Positions 26,142 through 34,957 of a stretch of DNA of 64,000 nucleotides are shown one piece after another; the first letter of the stretch is position 1; every line of letters begins with the position of its first letter. Position numbers and translations under genes: made by a program. Source of the DNA: Burkholderiales bacterium (lineage in GTDB: Bacteria > Pseudomonadota > Gammaproteobacteria > Burkholderiales > Casimicrobiaceae); NCBI GenBank assembly GCA_015075645.1, contig JABTUF010000004.1, positions 310,001 through 374,000 of the forward strand, given 5' to 3'. The notes beneath the pieces were generated by a model, which did not search any database, was not told the DNA's origin, and was given only the letters and a program-made list of their open reading frames with translations.

Positions 26142-26750
26142 ATGCTCCCGACGCCCCTGCGAAACCCCGTGGACGCCGCCCGCTTCGCCTCCGAGATCGA
26201 GACCCACCGGCGCTACCTGCTGCGCGTCGCGCAGCTCCAGTTGCGCGACCTCGACCTCGCGCAGGACGTCGTGCAGGACACGCTCGTCGCCGCGCTGGCG
26301 GGCGCGGGGAGCTTCGACGCGCGCTCGAGCCTCAAGACCTGGCTCACCGGCATCCTCAAGCACAAGATCGTCGACGCGATCCGGGCGAAGCAGAAGGCGC
26401 CGGTCCCGCTGGCCGCGCTCGACGACGAGGGCTCGCTCGACGACTTCGACGCGCTGTTCCGGGGAAACGGCGCCTGGGAGACGCCGCCCGCCGACTGGGG
26501 CGACCCGGAGGCTGCGCTCGGGCAACGCGAGTTCTTCGACGTGATGGAATTCTGCCTCGAGAAGCTTCCGCCACAGACCGGGCGGGTGTTCGTGATGCGG
26601 GAGGTCATGGGCCTCGAAACCGGCGAGATCTGTAAGGAACTCGCGATCACCGCGAATAACCTCTGGGTGATCCTGTACCGCGCGCGGATGGCCCTGCGCG
26701 TCTGTCTCGAGGAGCATTGGTTCGGCGCTGGACGTTCGCGCCCGGCCTGA
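26142..26750 (+). CDS. ECF-type RNA polymerase sigma factor
   Basis: A protein of 202 residues. Region 2 (about 20-90) contains LLRVAQLQLRDLDLAQDVVQ and DTLVAAL, then SLKTWLTGILKHKIVDAIR. Region 4 (about 130-185) contains LEKLPPQTGRVFVMREVMGL and the helix-turn-helix TGEICKELAITANNLWVILY. The linker is long and acidic. It directs RNA polymerase to stress or envelope promoters. A zinc-finger anti-sigma gene follows by 14 bases. ATG 26142 is chosen because it starts just before region 2 and TACCAT overlaps it. Confidence 0.92.
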   Translation: MLPTPLRNPVDAARFASEIETHRRYLLRVAQLQLRDLDLAQDVVQDTLVAALAGAGSFDARSSLKTWLTGILKHKIVDAIRAKQKAPVPLAALDDEGSLDDFDALFRGNGAWETPPADWGDPEAALGQREFFDVMEFCLEKLPPQTGRVFVMREVMGLETGEICKELAITANNLWVILYRARMALRVCLEEHWFGAGRSRPA

Positions 26751-26764
26751 ACACAAGACCGGCG

Positions 26765-26956
26765 ATGAGACGCCTTCTCGGCCACCTGTTGATGTGCAAG
26801 GAAGCGACGCGCCTGGTCTCGCGCAGCCAAGACGCGGAGCTCACGTGGTTCCAGCGGTGGCGCCTGCGCGCCCACCTGTCGGCGTGCGCCATGTGCGCGC
26901 GCTTCGACGCGCAGATGCGCTTGCTGCGCGAGGCGATGGAGCGCTACCGCTCATGA
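26765..26956 (+). CDS. Zinc-finger (zf-HC2) anti-sigma factor, short soluble form
   Basis: A protein of only 63 residues. The motif HLSACAMCA preceded by a Cys (LLMCKEATRL) gives the C...H-x3-C-x2-C zinc site of anti-sigma domains. No membrane helix follows, so it is a soluble short form that would bind the sigma factor encoded just upstream. Its TGA overlaps the thiS ATG (ATGA), tying this regulator pair to the thiamine genes in one transcript. The protein is easily missed because of its length. Confidence 0.85.
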   Translation: MRRLLGHLLMCKEATRLVSRSQDAELTWFQRWRLRAHLSACAMCARFDAQMRLLREAMERYRS

Positions 26957-27177
26957 GCGCCTCGCCCGCCGGAGGCGCGACGATTCTCGTGAACGGTGTC
27001 GCGCGCGCCCTGCCGCGCGAGGCAACGGTCGGCGCGCTGGTGCGCGAACTCGCGCTCGAAGGCAAGCGCATCGCGGTCGAGAAGAACGGCGAGATCGTGC
27101 CGCGCAGCCGCTACGCCGGAACGGCTCTCGCGCCCGGCGACCGGCTGGAGATCGTCGGCGCGGTCGGCGGAGGGTAG
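26953..27177 (+). CDS. thiS: Sulfur carrier protein ThiS
   Basis: A ubiquitin-like protein of 74 residues ending in Gly-Gly, which is adenylated and then thiocarboxylated to donate sulfur for the thiazole ring of thiamine. The body reads [31 protein letters not shown] and [14 protein letters not shown], a close match to ThiS. It starts inside the anti-sigma stop and lies 28 bases before thiG, its known partner. Confidence 0.93.
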   Translation: MSASPAGGATILVNGVARALPREATVGALVRELALEGKRIAVEKNGEIVPRSRYAGTALAPGDRLEIVGAVGGG

Positions 27178-27193
27178 GCGCGCGCCGCGGGCG

Positions 27194-27199
27194 TACAAT
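27194..27199 (+). promoter_or_regulatory. TACAAT -10 element directly before thiG
   Basis: TACAAT ends seven bases before the thiG ATG, so transcription would begin at or next to the start codon and give a leaderless mRNA. The matching -35 region is GC-rich and not convincing. It would let thiG be made independently of the sigma/anti-sigma transcript. Confidence 0.4.
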
Positions 27200-27205
27200 C
27201 GCGGC

Positions 27206-28012
27206 ATGAACGCCCCGCAACACGCCGCGATGGCCGACCCGCTCGTGATCGCCGGGCGCGCGTACCGCTCGCGGCTCCTGGTCGGCACCGGCAAGTACCG
27301 CGACTTCGGCCAGACGCGCGAGGCGATCGACGCGTCGGGCGCCGAGATCGTGACCGTCGCGATCCGGCGGACCAACATCGGGCAGGACGCGCATGCCCCG
27401 TCGCTGCTCGACGCGTTGCCGCCTTCCGAGTTCACCTATCTGCCGAACAGCGCGGGCTGCTACAACGCCGAGGACGCGGTGCGCACCTTGAGGCTCGCGC
27501 GCGAACTCCTCGACGGTCACAGGCTCTGCAAGCTCGAGGTGCTGGGCGACAGGGATTCGCTCTACCCGGACGTCCGCCAGACGATCGCCGCCGCGGAGAC
27601 GCTCGTCCGCGACGGCTTCGACGTGATGGTCTACACCTCGGACGACCCGATCGTCGCGCGCGAACTGGAGGCGATCGGCTGCGTGGCGATCATGCCGCTC
27701 GCCTCGTTGATCGGCTCGGGCATGGGCATCCTCAACCCCTGGAACCTGCGGCTCATCCTCGAGCAGGCCAAGGTGCCGGTGCTGGTCGACGCGGGCGTCG
27801 GCACCGCGTCGGACGCCGCGGTGGCGATGGAACTGGGCTGCGCGGGCGTGCTGATGAACACCGCGATCGCGCAGGCGCGCGAACCGGTGCGCATGGCGCG
27901 CGCGATGAAGCTCGCGGTCGAGGCCGGCCGCGAGGCGTTCCTCGCCGGGCGCATGCCGCGCAAGCTCTACGCCGGCAGCCCGAGTTCGCCCACCGCAGGC
28001 GTCATCGGATGA
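27206..28012 (+). CDS. thiG: Thiazole synthase ThiG
   Basis: A TIM-barrel protein of 268 residues that forms the thiazole phosphate of thiamine from deoxyxylulose phosphate, dehydroglycine and ThiS-thiocarboxylate. Key marks are [12 protein letters not shown] at the start of the barrel, Lys109 in CKLEVLGD (Schiff base), the DDP segment of [12 protein letters not shown], and [19 protein letters not shown] and GVLMNTAIA in the phosphate-binding half. Its TGA overlaps the ATG of the next gene. Confidence 0.96.
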   Translation: MNAPQHAAMADPLVIAGRAYRSRLLVGTGKYRDFGQTREAIDASGAEIVTVAIRRTNIGQDAHAPSLLDALPPSEFTYLPNSAGCYNAEDAVRTLRLARELLDGHRLCKLEVLGDRDSLYPDVRQTIAAAETLVRDGFDVMVYTSDDPIVARELEAIGCVAIMPLASLIGSGMGILNPWNLRLILEQAKVPVLVDAGVGTASDAAVAMELGCAGVLMNTAIAQAREPVRMARAMKLAVEAGREAFLAGRMPRKLYAGSPSSPTAGVIG

Positions 28013-28665
28013 TCGCCCGCCCGAGGCGCGCGCTCGCCGTCGCGGCGATCGCGTGCGTGTCCGCGGCCGCGCTCGCGCTGCCTCCGTCGCGCGAGGAAGT
28101 CGTCAAGTGGTGCACCGACGCCGACGACATGGCGCACTGCGGGCGCCTGATCGAGGCGCAGCAGATGAAGCGGCTGCCCGGTCTCGCGAAGCGCGAGGGC
28201 GTCGACCTTCGAATCGCGCTCTTTCCCAGCGGCACCGCGACGTTCACCGACGTCGAGAACCCGCTGCAGCCGCTCTCGTACAGCTTCTACGACACGATCG
28301 ACCCGATCAACGGCGTGCTGGTCTTCAAGACCGACGGCGAGAAGGCGACCTTCGTGCTGCTGCAGCGCACGAGCAACCGCACGACCGACCTGCCGTCGGA
28401 GCCGAAGCTCTCGCCGGACCGCCAGCACCTCGTGACCGCCGACTTCTGCGCGTCGGACTGCGCGAACGAACTCGCGATCTGGCGCGTCGCGCGCAACGGC
28501 GTCACCAAGGCGCTCGTGTTCCGCACGACCGACGACTGGACCGACGCGATCCCCCGGTGGAAGGACACCGAGACGGTCGTCGTCGACTACCAGCCGGCCG
28601 GCGGCGGCCCGCGCCGCACCTTCGAGCGCAAGCTGTCGGCAGGCGGCTGGCTCGAGCCGCGCTAG
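28009..28665 (+). CDS. Secreted protein of unknown function in the thi-trmB unit
   Basis: A protein of 218 residues starting within the thiG stop (ATGA). The first 24 residues are a signal peptide ending near ALALP. The mature part contains four Cys, in [11 protein letters not shown] and FCASDC, which may form two disulfides in the periplasm. Repeated strands such as [19 protein letters not shown] and [17 protein letters not shown] suggest a beta-rich fold. I do not recognise the family. It sits between thiG and trmB. Confidence 0.82.
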   Translation: MIARPRRALAVAAIACVSAAALALPPSREEVVKWCTDADDMAHCGRLIEAQQMKRLPGLAKREGVDLRIALFPSGTATFTDVENPLQPLSYSFYDTIDPINGVLVFKTDGEKATFVLLQRTSNRTTDLPSEPKLSPDRQHLVTADFCASDCANELAIWRVARNGVTKALVFRTTDDWTDAIPRWKDTETVVVDYQPAGGGPRRTFERKLSAGGWLEPR

Positions 28666-28672
28666 TCCGCGC

Positions 28673-29368
28673 ATGGGCGGCGCCGACTCGACCGGGCCCG
28701 TGCATCATCGTCCGGTCCGCAGTTTCGTGCTGCGCCAGGGCCGCCTGTCGCCGGCGCAGGCGCGAGCGCTCGAGAACCTCGCACCGCGCTTCTGCCTGCC
28801 GTTCGCGCAGGCGCCGATCGACTTCACCCGCACGTTCGGCCGCCGGGCGCCCATCGTGCTCGAGATCGGCTGCGGCATGGGCGAGACGACCGCCGCGATC
28901 GCCGCGGCGCAGCCGGGCCTCGACTTCGTCGGCGTCGAGGTGCATGGCCCGGGCGTGGGCGCGATCCTCAACCGCATCGAGCAGGGCGCGCTCACGAACC
29001 TGCGCGTGATCCAGCACGATGCCGTGGAGGTGGTCGACGCGATGATTCCGCAGGCCTCGCTCGCGGGCATCCACGTCTACTTTCCCGATCCCTGGCCGAA
29101 GAAGCGCCACCACAAGCGCCGTCTGCTGAAGCCCGCGTTCGTCCATGCGCTCGCGCTGCGGCTCGCGCCGGGCGGCTATCTGCACGCCGCGACCGACTGG
29201 GCGCCGTACGCCGAGGAGATGCTCGCCACGTTCTCGTCGGAGCCGCTGCTCGCGAACACCGCCGAGGGCTACGCGCCGCGTCCGTCCTGGCGGCCGCAGA
29301 CGAAGTTCGAGACGCGGGGCCTGAAGCTCGGACACGCGGTGTTCGACCTCGTGTTCAGGCGGAACTGA
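28673..29368 (+). CDS. trmB: tRNA (guanine-N7-)-methyltransferase TrmB
   Basis: A protein of 231 residues that methylates G46 of tRNA using S-adenosylmethionine. The SAM-binding motif is [21 protein letters not shown] follows as in TrmB; and [16 protein letters not shown] is the catalytic and tRNA-binding signature. It follows the secreted protein by seven bases. Length and motif order are normal. Confidence 0.96.
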   Translation: MGGADSTGPVHHRPVRSFVLRQGRLSPAQARALENLAPRFCLPFAQAPIDFTRTFGRRAPIVLEIGCGMGETTAAIAAAQPGLDFVGVEVHGPGVGAILNRIEQGALTNLRVIQHDAVEVVDAMIPQASLAGIHVYFPDPWPKKRHHKRRLLKPAFVHALALRLAPGGYLHAATDWAPYAEEMLATFSSEPLLANTAEGYAPRPSWRPQTKFETRGLKLGHAVFDLVFRRN

Positions 29369-29369
29369 C

Positions 29370-29415
29370 CATCGGTAACCGACGCGCGCCGGGCACGGCA
29401 GGCGTGCCACCGATG
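29370..29415. terminator. Nested hairpin between convergent trmB and the glycosyltransferase
   Basis: An inner stem GGCACG/CGTGCC (29392-29397 with 29403-29408) and an outer pair CATCGGT/ACCGATG (29370-29376 with 29409-29415) share the gap between two convergent genes. No T-run is present on either strand, so it would be a structural or Rho-assisted terminator at best. Confidence 0.4.
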
Positions 29416-29423
29416 ATTCCCGG

Positions 29424-32400
29424 CTACCGGGGCGCGACGATGCGCTCGAGCGACTGCCTCGCGGCCGCGCGCGAGAAGTGGCGCCGGACATTGACGACGC
29501 CGGCCTGCGAGAGCTGCATCCACGCCGCCCTGTCGTCGTGCGCACGCACGATCGCGTCGGCGAAGGCTTGCGGTGATTCCGCCAACAGCACGTCCTCGCC
29601 GTCGACGAGGTGCATGCCTTCGACCGCGGCCGGCGTCGCGACGACCGGCACGCCGTAGCTCATCGCGAGATTGACCTTGCCCTTGACGCCGGCGCCGTAA
29701 CGCAACGGCGCGACCGAGACGCGCGCGGACCCGAACAGCGGATCGAGATCCTCGACGTAGCCCGCGATCACGAGGTCGGGCGCGGCCAGCGCGCGCACGC
29801 TCGCGGGGGGGTCGGCGCCGACGATGGTCGTGACGACGCCGGGCATCCGGGCGCGCAGCAGCGGCAGCACTTCGCGCGCGTACCAGGCGACGGCGTCGGC
29901 GTTGGGCGGGTGCCGGAAGCTGCCGATGAACACGATGCCGCGGCGCTGCGCGAACGTCTTGCCGCGCGAGCGGGGCTCGTGGATGTTGGTCAGCACCTCG
30001 ACCCGCGCCGAGGGCACGAGCCTCGCGAGCAGGTCGCGCTCGACCGGCGACACGACGAGCGTCAGGTCGGCGCGCCGCACCAGGTCGAGCTCCTGCTCGC
30101 GCTCGCGATCCGAAGCCGGCTGTGGTGCGCCGTCCTTCGCTTCGAGCTCGGAGCGCCGCTCGTTGCGCAGGAAATGGAGGTCGACGGTGTCGAAGACCAC
30201 GCGCGCGCGCGGCGCGAAGCGGCGCACCGAGGCGAGGTGCTTCGCCGCGACGTAGTGGCGCGACAACACGACGACGTCGAATTCGCGCCCGCGCTTCGCC
30301 AGCAACTCCGGAATCGAGCGGACCCACGGCCGCGACAAAACCTCGACGCCCGCCTCGCGCAGCGCCGACACATAGGGCTCGCGGAACTCGAGGTTGTCGG
30401 CGACGAACGTCGCCTTGGCACCGAGTTCGACCAGGAGTTCGAGGATCGCCTGCATGCGCATCGATCCGGAATCCCGGTCTGGGGTCAGCATGTTCGCATC
30501 GATCACGAGCACGCGCGCGCGCGCGGCGCGGTCGGCCTCGAGCGAGGGCGCATCGCCGTTCGAGCGGTGGCGGGCGAGAACGTCCGCCCAGCGCTTCGCG
30601 AACACGGCGCGGTTCGTCGCCTGGTGTCTCTTCGCGCCCGCGGTCTCGTCGGTGCCCGACGTGGTGCCCTCGAAATGCACGACGGACGCACCCGGCTGGT
30701 ACCAGACCGAGCGGCCCGCCGCGCGCACCTTGAACGCGAGGTCGGTGTCCTCGTAGTAGGCGGGCGCGTAGGCGGCGTCGAATCCGCCGAGCGAGGCGAA
30801 CAGGTCGCGGGGAATCGCGAGGCAGGCGCCGGAACAGTAGTCGACGCGGCGCGCGTAGTTGAACTCGGGCCGGTCGGGGTTCGCGCCGCGGCCGTGGTTC
30901 CACGCCGACCCGTCGCGCCAGACGATACCGCCGGCTTCCTGCAGCCGGCCGTCCGGGTAGACGAGTTTCGCGCCGACGAGCCCGGCGTCGGAATGCCGCT
31001 CGAAGGTGCGCGCGATCGCGTCGAGCCAGCCTGCGGTCACGATCGTGTCGTTGTTGAGGAACACGAGGTGCGCGCCGCGTGCTTGCGCAGCGCCGAGATT
31101 GCACGCCGCGATGAACCCGCCGTTCGTCACCGCGCGCAGGACGCGCACGCCGGTGACCGGCGCGAGCGCGCGTTCGAGCGGCTCCGGCGAGGCGTCGTCG
31201 ACCACGATCACCTCGACGTCGTCGTGACGGACGGTCGCGTGCACGCTCTTCAGGCAGCTGAACGTGGCGAGCGGCTCGCCGTACGCCGGCACGACGATCG
31301 TCGTCGACGGCGACGCCGACGGCCGGAACGCGAGCGGCGCGATCGCGGATTCCATCGCGTAGCGGCGGCGATGCGCCGGCGGGACGTAGCCCGGTCCGCG
31401 CAGCTTGTCGGAAACCCGGCGCAGCAGCGCCACCGGTCCCTGCTCGCGCAGGATCGTTGCGGCGGTGGATGCCTGCCGCGGCAGTTGCCGGAAGGCCGAC
31501 GGCAATGCCTGGAGCCGCGCGTGGGTAACGCGCGAACGTCCGAGGGCCTTGCGCAGCGGCGCGGTGAGTCTCCAGCTCGTCGAGGATTCGAGCTCGGCGA
31601 TGCGTTCGCGCGCCGCCGCGAGATCGCGCTCGACCGCGCTCGCGTTCCCGGGAAGCGCGGACGGCGCGGCGTCCAGCAGGGCCGCGCGGCTCACGAGTTC
31701 GGCGCGCGCCTCCGCCTCGCCGCACAACGCGCCGGCGCGCACGAGCGCGGAGAACGTCATCATCGCGCCGGCGTCGGCGCGCGGCGCGAGGTGGCGCGGT
31801 TCGAGCGTGGGCATCGGACCGGGCGCACCGGAAGGCGCGGGGGCCCACCCCGCGGCGAGTCTCGAGGCGTAGTCGCGCCACGACACCGGCGTGCCCCTCG
31901 ATGGCGACGGCGAGCCGGCGCGCGCGCCCGCGGCCGCGATCAACGCGTCGTTCCACGCGGCCGCCGTGGCATCCCAGGCGACCAGCGTCGCGACGGGGAT
32001 GCCGGCGAGGCGCTCGGTGAACGCGCCGAGCGCGGACGCGACGATCGGCAGCCCGGTCGCGAGCGCGGCTGACAGCGTGTACGACCAGGTCTCCGGCCAC
32101 TGGGCGGGGAACATCCAGACATCGAGCGCCTCGGATGCGATCAACTGCGGCAGTTCCGCATCCGAGTACTCGCCCGCGAGCGACAGGCGCCCCGCGGGCA
32201 GCGGCGGCAACGGCGCGCCGCTCGATCCCAGGATGCGAAACGCGAGCGGCAGGCCGCGCGCTTCCGCGTCGCGCGCGCACGCGACCGCCACGTCGAAGCC
32301 CTTGTCGCGCGAGAGCTTGCCGATGAGGCCGACGCGGAACGCCGCCGGCCGGGCATCGAACGACGCCTCCGGATGCGGCCAGACCTCGATCGCCGCGTCG

Positions 32401-32990
32401 GGAAAATGTCGCGCGAAGCGCGCCGCGGTGTCGCGCGTCGGCGCGATCACCCGCGCACCGCGCGCGAACGTCGCGCGAAACGCGTCGCGCCAGGCGGCGA
32501 TGTCGAGCGGCCACTGCGCGGGTCGCCGCGCGAGGCACGCGTCGCAGCCGGCCTCGTCCGGTTCGCCGCAGTAGCGGCCCTCGCCGCGGTCGAGGTGGTA
32601 GCGCGGGCACCAGGGGTACGCGTCGTGCAGCGTGACGTCCTGCGACACGCCGAGCGCGCCGGCGATGTCCAGCACTTCCTGCGGCAGGCCGTCCACGTGG
32701 TGCAGGTGGACGTGCGACACGGCCAGCGCACGCAGCGTCGCGATGAGCGTGTCGCGATCGCCGGGCAGGTCGAACGCGAGGTCGAGATTCGCGCCTTCAT
32801 GGACCCGCGCGAGGCGAACCGAGCCTCGCCCGCCCGGGCGGAGCGTCAGGACCTCCGCGCGATCCTCGAGCGCCGCGCGAAGCTCGTCCACGTGGCGCCG
32901 CACGCCGCCCGCCCAGCCGTGGGTCACGAGCAGGATGCGCCGTCGCGGCGAGCGCGCGAGGGCGGCGAGCGTGGCGGAGACGTCCGGCAT
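29424..32990 (-). CDS. Three-domain glycosyltransferase (GT4-GT2-GT4 type)
   Basis: A protein of 1188 residues with no membrane helix. Residues 15-390 form a GT-B domain: RRILLVTHGWAGGVRRHVDE, a Cys-rich segment starting TLHDAYPWCPRYH and the nucleotide site RVGLIGKLSRDKGFD. A helical linker at 455-540 includes SSTSWRLTAPLRKALG, common in polysaccharide enzymes. Residues 570-800 form a GT-A family 2 domain with TTIVVPAYGEP, VIVVDDAS and LNNDT. Residues 830-1185 form a second GT-B domain with GIVFIGSFRHPPNADAV and GAGVKGKVNLAMSYGVPVVA. It probably builds a surface polysaccharide or glycan chain; no other glycan genes are near. TACAAT at 33041-33046 suggests its own promoter. Confidence 0.92.
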   Translation of the reverse strand: MPDVSATLAALARSPRRRILLVTHGWAGGVRRHVDELRAALEDRAEVLTLRPGGRGSVRLARVHEGANLDLAFDLPGDRDTLIATLRALAVSHVHLHHVDGLPQEVLDIAGALGVSQDVTLHDAYPWCPRYHLDRGEGRYCGEPDEAGCDACLARRPAQWPLDIAAWRDAFRATFARGARVIAPTRDTAARFARHFPDAAIEVWPHPEASFDARPAAFRVGLIGKLSRDKGFDVAVACARDAEARGLPLAFRILGSSGAPLPPLPAGRLSLAGEYSDAELPQLIASEALDVWMFPAQWPETWSYTLSAALATGLPIVASALGAFTERLAGIPVATLVAWDATAAAWNDALIAAAGARAGSPSPSRGTPVSWRDYASRLAAGWAPAPSGAPGPMPTLEPRHLAPRADAGAMMTFSALVRAGALCGEAEARAELVSRAALLDAAPSALPGNASAVERDLAAARERIAELESSTSWRLTAPLRKALGRSRVTHARLQALPSAFRQLPRQASTAATILREQGPVALLRRVSDKLRGPGYVPPAHRRRYAMESAIAPLAFRPSASPSTTIVVPAYGEPLATFSCLKSVHATVRHDDVEVIVVDDASPEPLERALAPVTGVRVLRAVTNGGFIAACNLGAAQARGAHLVFLNNDTIVTAGWLDAIARTFERHSDAGLVGAKLVYPDGRLQEAGGIVWRDGSAWNHGRGANPDRPEFNYARRVDYCSGACLAIPRDLFASLGGFDAAYAPAYYEDTDLAFKVRAAGRSVWYQPGASVVHFEGTTSGTDETAGAKRHQATNRAVFAKRWADVLARHRSNGDAPSLEADRAARARVLVIDANMLTPDRDSGSMRMQAILELLVELGAKATFVADNLEFREPYVSALREAGVEVLSRPWVRSIPELLAKRGREFDVVVLSRHYVAAKHLASVRRFAPRARVVFDTVDLHFLRNERRSELEAKDGAPQPASDREREQELDLVRRADLTLVVSPVERDLLARLVPSARVEVLTNIHEPRSRGKTFAQRRGIVFIGSFRHPPNADAVAWYAREVLPLLRARMPGVVTTIVGADPPASVRALAAPDLVIAGYVEDLDPLFGSARVSVAPLRYGAGVKGKVNLAMSYGVPVVATPAAVEGMHLVDGEDVLLAESPQAFADAIVRAHDDRAAWMQLSQAGVVNVRRHFSRAAARQSLERIVAPR

Positions 32991-33040
32991 CGAGGGTGGG
33001 AGCGCGTAGCCTCGCCCGTGCGGACCGGGCCGAGGGGGCG

Positions 33041-33046
33041 ATTGTA
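33041..33046 (-). promoter_or_regulatory. TACAAT -10 upstream of the glycosyltransferase gene
   Basis: Minus-strand TACAAT lies 50 bases before the ATG at 32990, inside the 81-base gap after the EEP gene. It is an AT-rich island in GC-rich sequence, which is typical of -10 elements in this window. No clear -35 is seen. Confidence 0.35.
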
Positions 33047-33071
33047 TCGAGCCCGCCCGGGAGGCGGCGCC

Positions 33072-33932
33072 TCAGCGGTCGACGAACGACACGACGACCG
33101 GCTGGTGATCGGACAGGCGGGTGTCCGAATCGACCTCGGCCGAGCGCACGCGTCCCGCGATCTCGTCGCTCACGAAGACGAAGTCGCAGGCGACCGGCTC
33201 GGATTCCGGCGTGTAGCGGTCGTGGACGTTGAAGGTCGCGGGCTGCGGCGTCGCTCCGTGGACCAGACGCCATGCGTCGTGGAAGCGCGAGGTGCCGTCG
33301 TCGAAGGGCGCGAGCATCCGCGCGTGCTCCGCGTCCTGCGGACCGAGGTTGAAGTCGCCGGTAACGAGCGTCGCCTTCGGCATCGCGAATCGGCGGAACG
33401 GGCCGTCCTCGCGATCGGTTCCGCCCAGCCGCGCGTGCGCGTGGGCCTCGGCGTGTATCTCGCGCAGGCGCGCGACCTGCGCCCTGCGCTGCAGCGGCGA
33501 CCAGTACTCGAGGTGCGTGGTGATCACGCGCACGGCGCCGAAACGCGTCGTGACCACGGCCTCGACCGCGACGCGCGGCATCGACGGCACCGAAGGATCT
33601 GCCGGCCACGGCAGCGAGTGCCTGCGCACGGTCCCGACCGGGAGCCGCGACGCGATCGCGTTGCCGAAGCGCCGGCGGCGCCCGTTCGGGCCCGGGTGAT
33701 CGGCGCCGGCACCATGCACGATCGTGTAGCCGGGCAGGAGCTCGGAAAGCAGCGCGAACTGGTCGCGATCGTCGTTGCCCGCGAGGCCGGGGTCGGGAAA
33801 GTGGTCGGCGACCTCCTGCACGCACAGCACGTCGAAATCGGCGAGCGCTCGCGCGTGCGCGATCACCCGCGCCGGGTCGACGCGGCCGTCGAGGCCGCGG
33901 AACCACTGCACGTTCCAGGTGACGACGATCAT
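33072..33932 (-). CDS. Endonuclease/exonuclease/phosphatase family protein
   Basis: A protein of 286 residues with the full EEP active-site set: VVTWNVQWF (Asn), LCVQEV (Glu), TTHLEYWSP (His), VTGDFNLGP (Asp-Phe-Asn), DFVFVSD and LSDHQPVVV (Asp-His). These enzymes cleave phosphodiester bonds in DNA, RNA, phospholipids or inositol phosphates. No export signal is visible. It lies downstream of a Ugp/Mal-type ABC transporter on the same strand, separated by a repeat element, which raises the chance that it acts on an imported phosphodiester, but this is inference. It was started at ATG 33932, right at the first EEP strand. Confidence 0.9.
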   Translation of the reverse strand: MIVVTWNVQWFRGLDGRVDPARVIAHARALADFDVLCVQEVADHFPDPGLAGNDDRDQFALLSELLPGYTIVHGAGADHPGPNGRRRRFGNAIASRLPVGTVRRHSLPWPADPSVPSMPRVAVEAVVTTRFGAVRVITTHLEYWSPLQRRAQVARLREIHAEAHAHARLGGTDREDGPFRRFAMPKATLVTGDFNLGPQDAEHARMLAPFDDGTSRFHDAWRLVHGATPQPATFNVHDRYTPESEPVACDFVFVSDEIAGRVRSAEVDSDTRLSDHQPVVVSFVDR

Positions 33933-33956
33933 GCGTTCACCCGCGGCCTCGACGGC

Positions 33957-34068
33957 TGCGCGCCACGCGCGCTTCGGGGGGAGGTCCCCCGCGTCCGACG
34001 GGCCGCCCCGAGGACGCGGTGCCCCCTGGGGGGAGGCGCGCAACGCGCGCTTCGGGGGGATGTCATCC
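33957..34068. repeat. GC-rich hairpin repeat, one full and one partial copy
   Basis: The full copy (34000-34068) runs GGGCCGCCCC..., CCCCCTGGGGGG, a GCGCG-CAA-CGCGC hairpin and CTTCGGGGGG, ending in GTCATCC. A partial copy with the same last hairpin and CTTCGGGGGG lies at 33957-33981. The same layout, with a different hairpin stem, occurs four times at 50801-51091. It fills the gap between the permease gene and the EEP gene. Confidence 0.75.
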
Positions 34069-34072
34069 CGTG

Positions 34073-34909
34073 CTATCGAATGCCGGCACGCATGAACGAC
34101 GCGACGAATTGCCGCTGGAACAGCAGGAACGCGATCAGGAGCGGCGCGGTCGTGAGCAGCGTCGCCGCCGTGATGATCGACCAGTCGATGCCCTGGTCGG
34201 TCGACGCGAACACCTGCAGGCCGACGGTCACCGGGCGCGACTCGACCGAGTTGGTGATGATGAGCGGCCACAGGAAGTTGTTCCAGTGGTAGCTCACCGA
34301 GACGAGCGCGTACGCGAGATAGGTCGGGCGCGCGAGCGGCACGTAGACCTTCCAGAGCACGGCGAGCGGCGAGCAGCCCTCGACGCGCGCCGCCTCGTCG
34401 AGTTCGCGCGGTATCGTCTTGAACGTCTGGCGCAGGAGGAAGATGCCGAACGCGCTCGCCATGTACGGCAGCCCGATCGCGAGGATCGTGTCCTTGATGC
34501 CGAGCCAGGTCATCGTCCGGTAGTTCTCGACCAGCAGCACGTCCGGCATGATCATGAGCTGCACGAGCACGAGCGAGAACAGCAGGTTGCGCCCGGGAAA
34601 CTCGAAACGCGCGAACGCGTAGGCGGCGAGCGTCACGAGCACGAGCTGCGCGGCCAACACCATCGTCACCAGCAGCACGGTGTTGACGAAGTAGCGGGCG
34701 AACGGCGCCGCCTGCCAGGCCTTGACGAAGTTGTCGAGCGTCAGCGGCGCCGCGAGGACGAGGCGAGTCGAGAACTCGGAAGGGTGGAACGCCGTCCAGA
34801 ACGCGTAGAGCAGCGGCAACACCCACAGAAAGCCGAGCAGCCACGCTCCTGTGGTCTCGAGGCCGCGGACGAAGCCCCGCGAGTCGTAGACGTGCGTCGT
34901 GGCTTCCAT
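34073..34909 (-). CDS. ABC transporter permease (MalG/UgpE type)
   Basis: An inner-membrane protein of 278 residues with six helices. The cytoplasmic EAA loop reads ELDEAARVEGCSPLAVLWKV followed by YVPLARP, the docking site for the ATPase. The C-terminal block VSYHWNNFLWPLIITNS is typical of MalG/UgpE permeases for sugars or glycerol phosphate. ATG 34909 is preferred to an upstream start at 34945 because GGAGG-like bases and the first helix follow it. It is encoded after the MalF-type permease with a 48-base gap. Confidence 0.94.
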   Translation of the reverse strand: MEATTHVYDSRGFVRGLETTGAWLLGFLWVLPLLYAFWTAFHPSEFSTRLVLAAPLTLDNFVKAWQAAPFARYFVNTVLLVTMVLAAQLVLVTLAAYAFARFEFPGRNLLFSLVLVQLMIMPDVLLVENYRTMTWLGIKDTILAIGLPYMASAFGIFLLRQTFKTIPRELDEAARVEGCSPLAVLWKVYVPLARPTYLAYALVSVSYHWNNFLWPLIITNSVESRPVTVGLQVFASTDQGIDWSIITAATLLTTAPLLIAFLLFQRQFVASFMRAGIR

Positions 34910-34957
34910 CGGAGGATCAGCGCCGGCCCGTCGGAGACGGCGCAATGTCTGGGCAGG

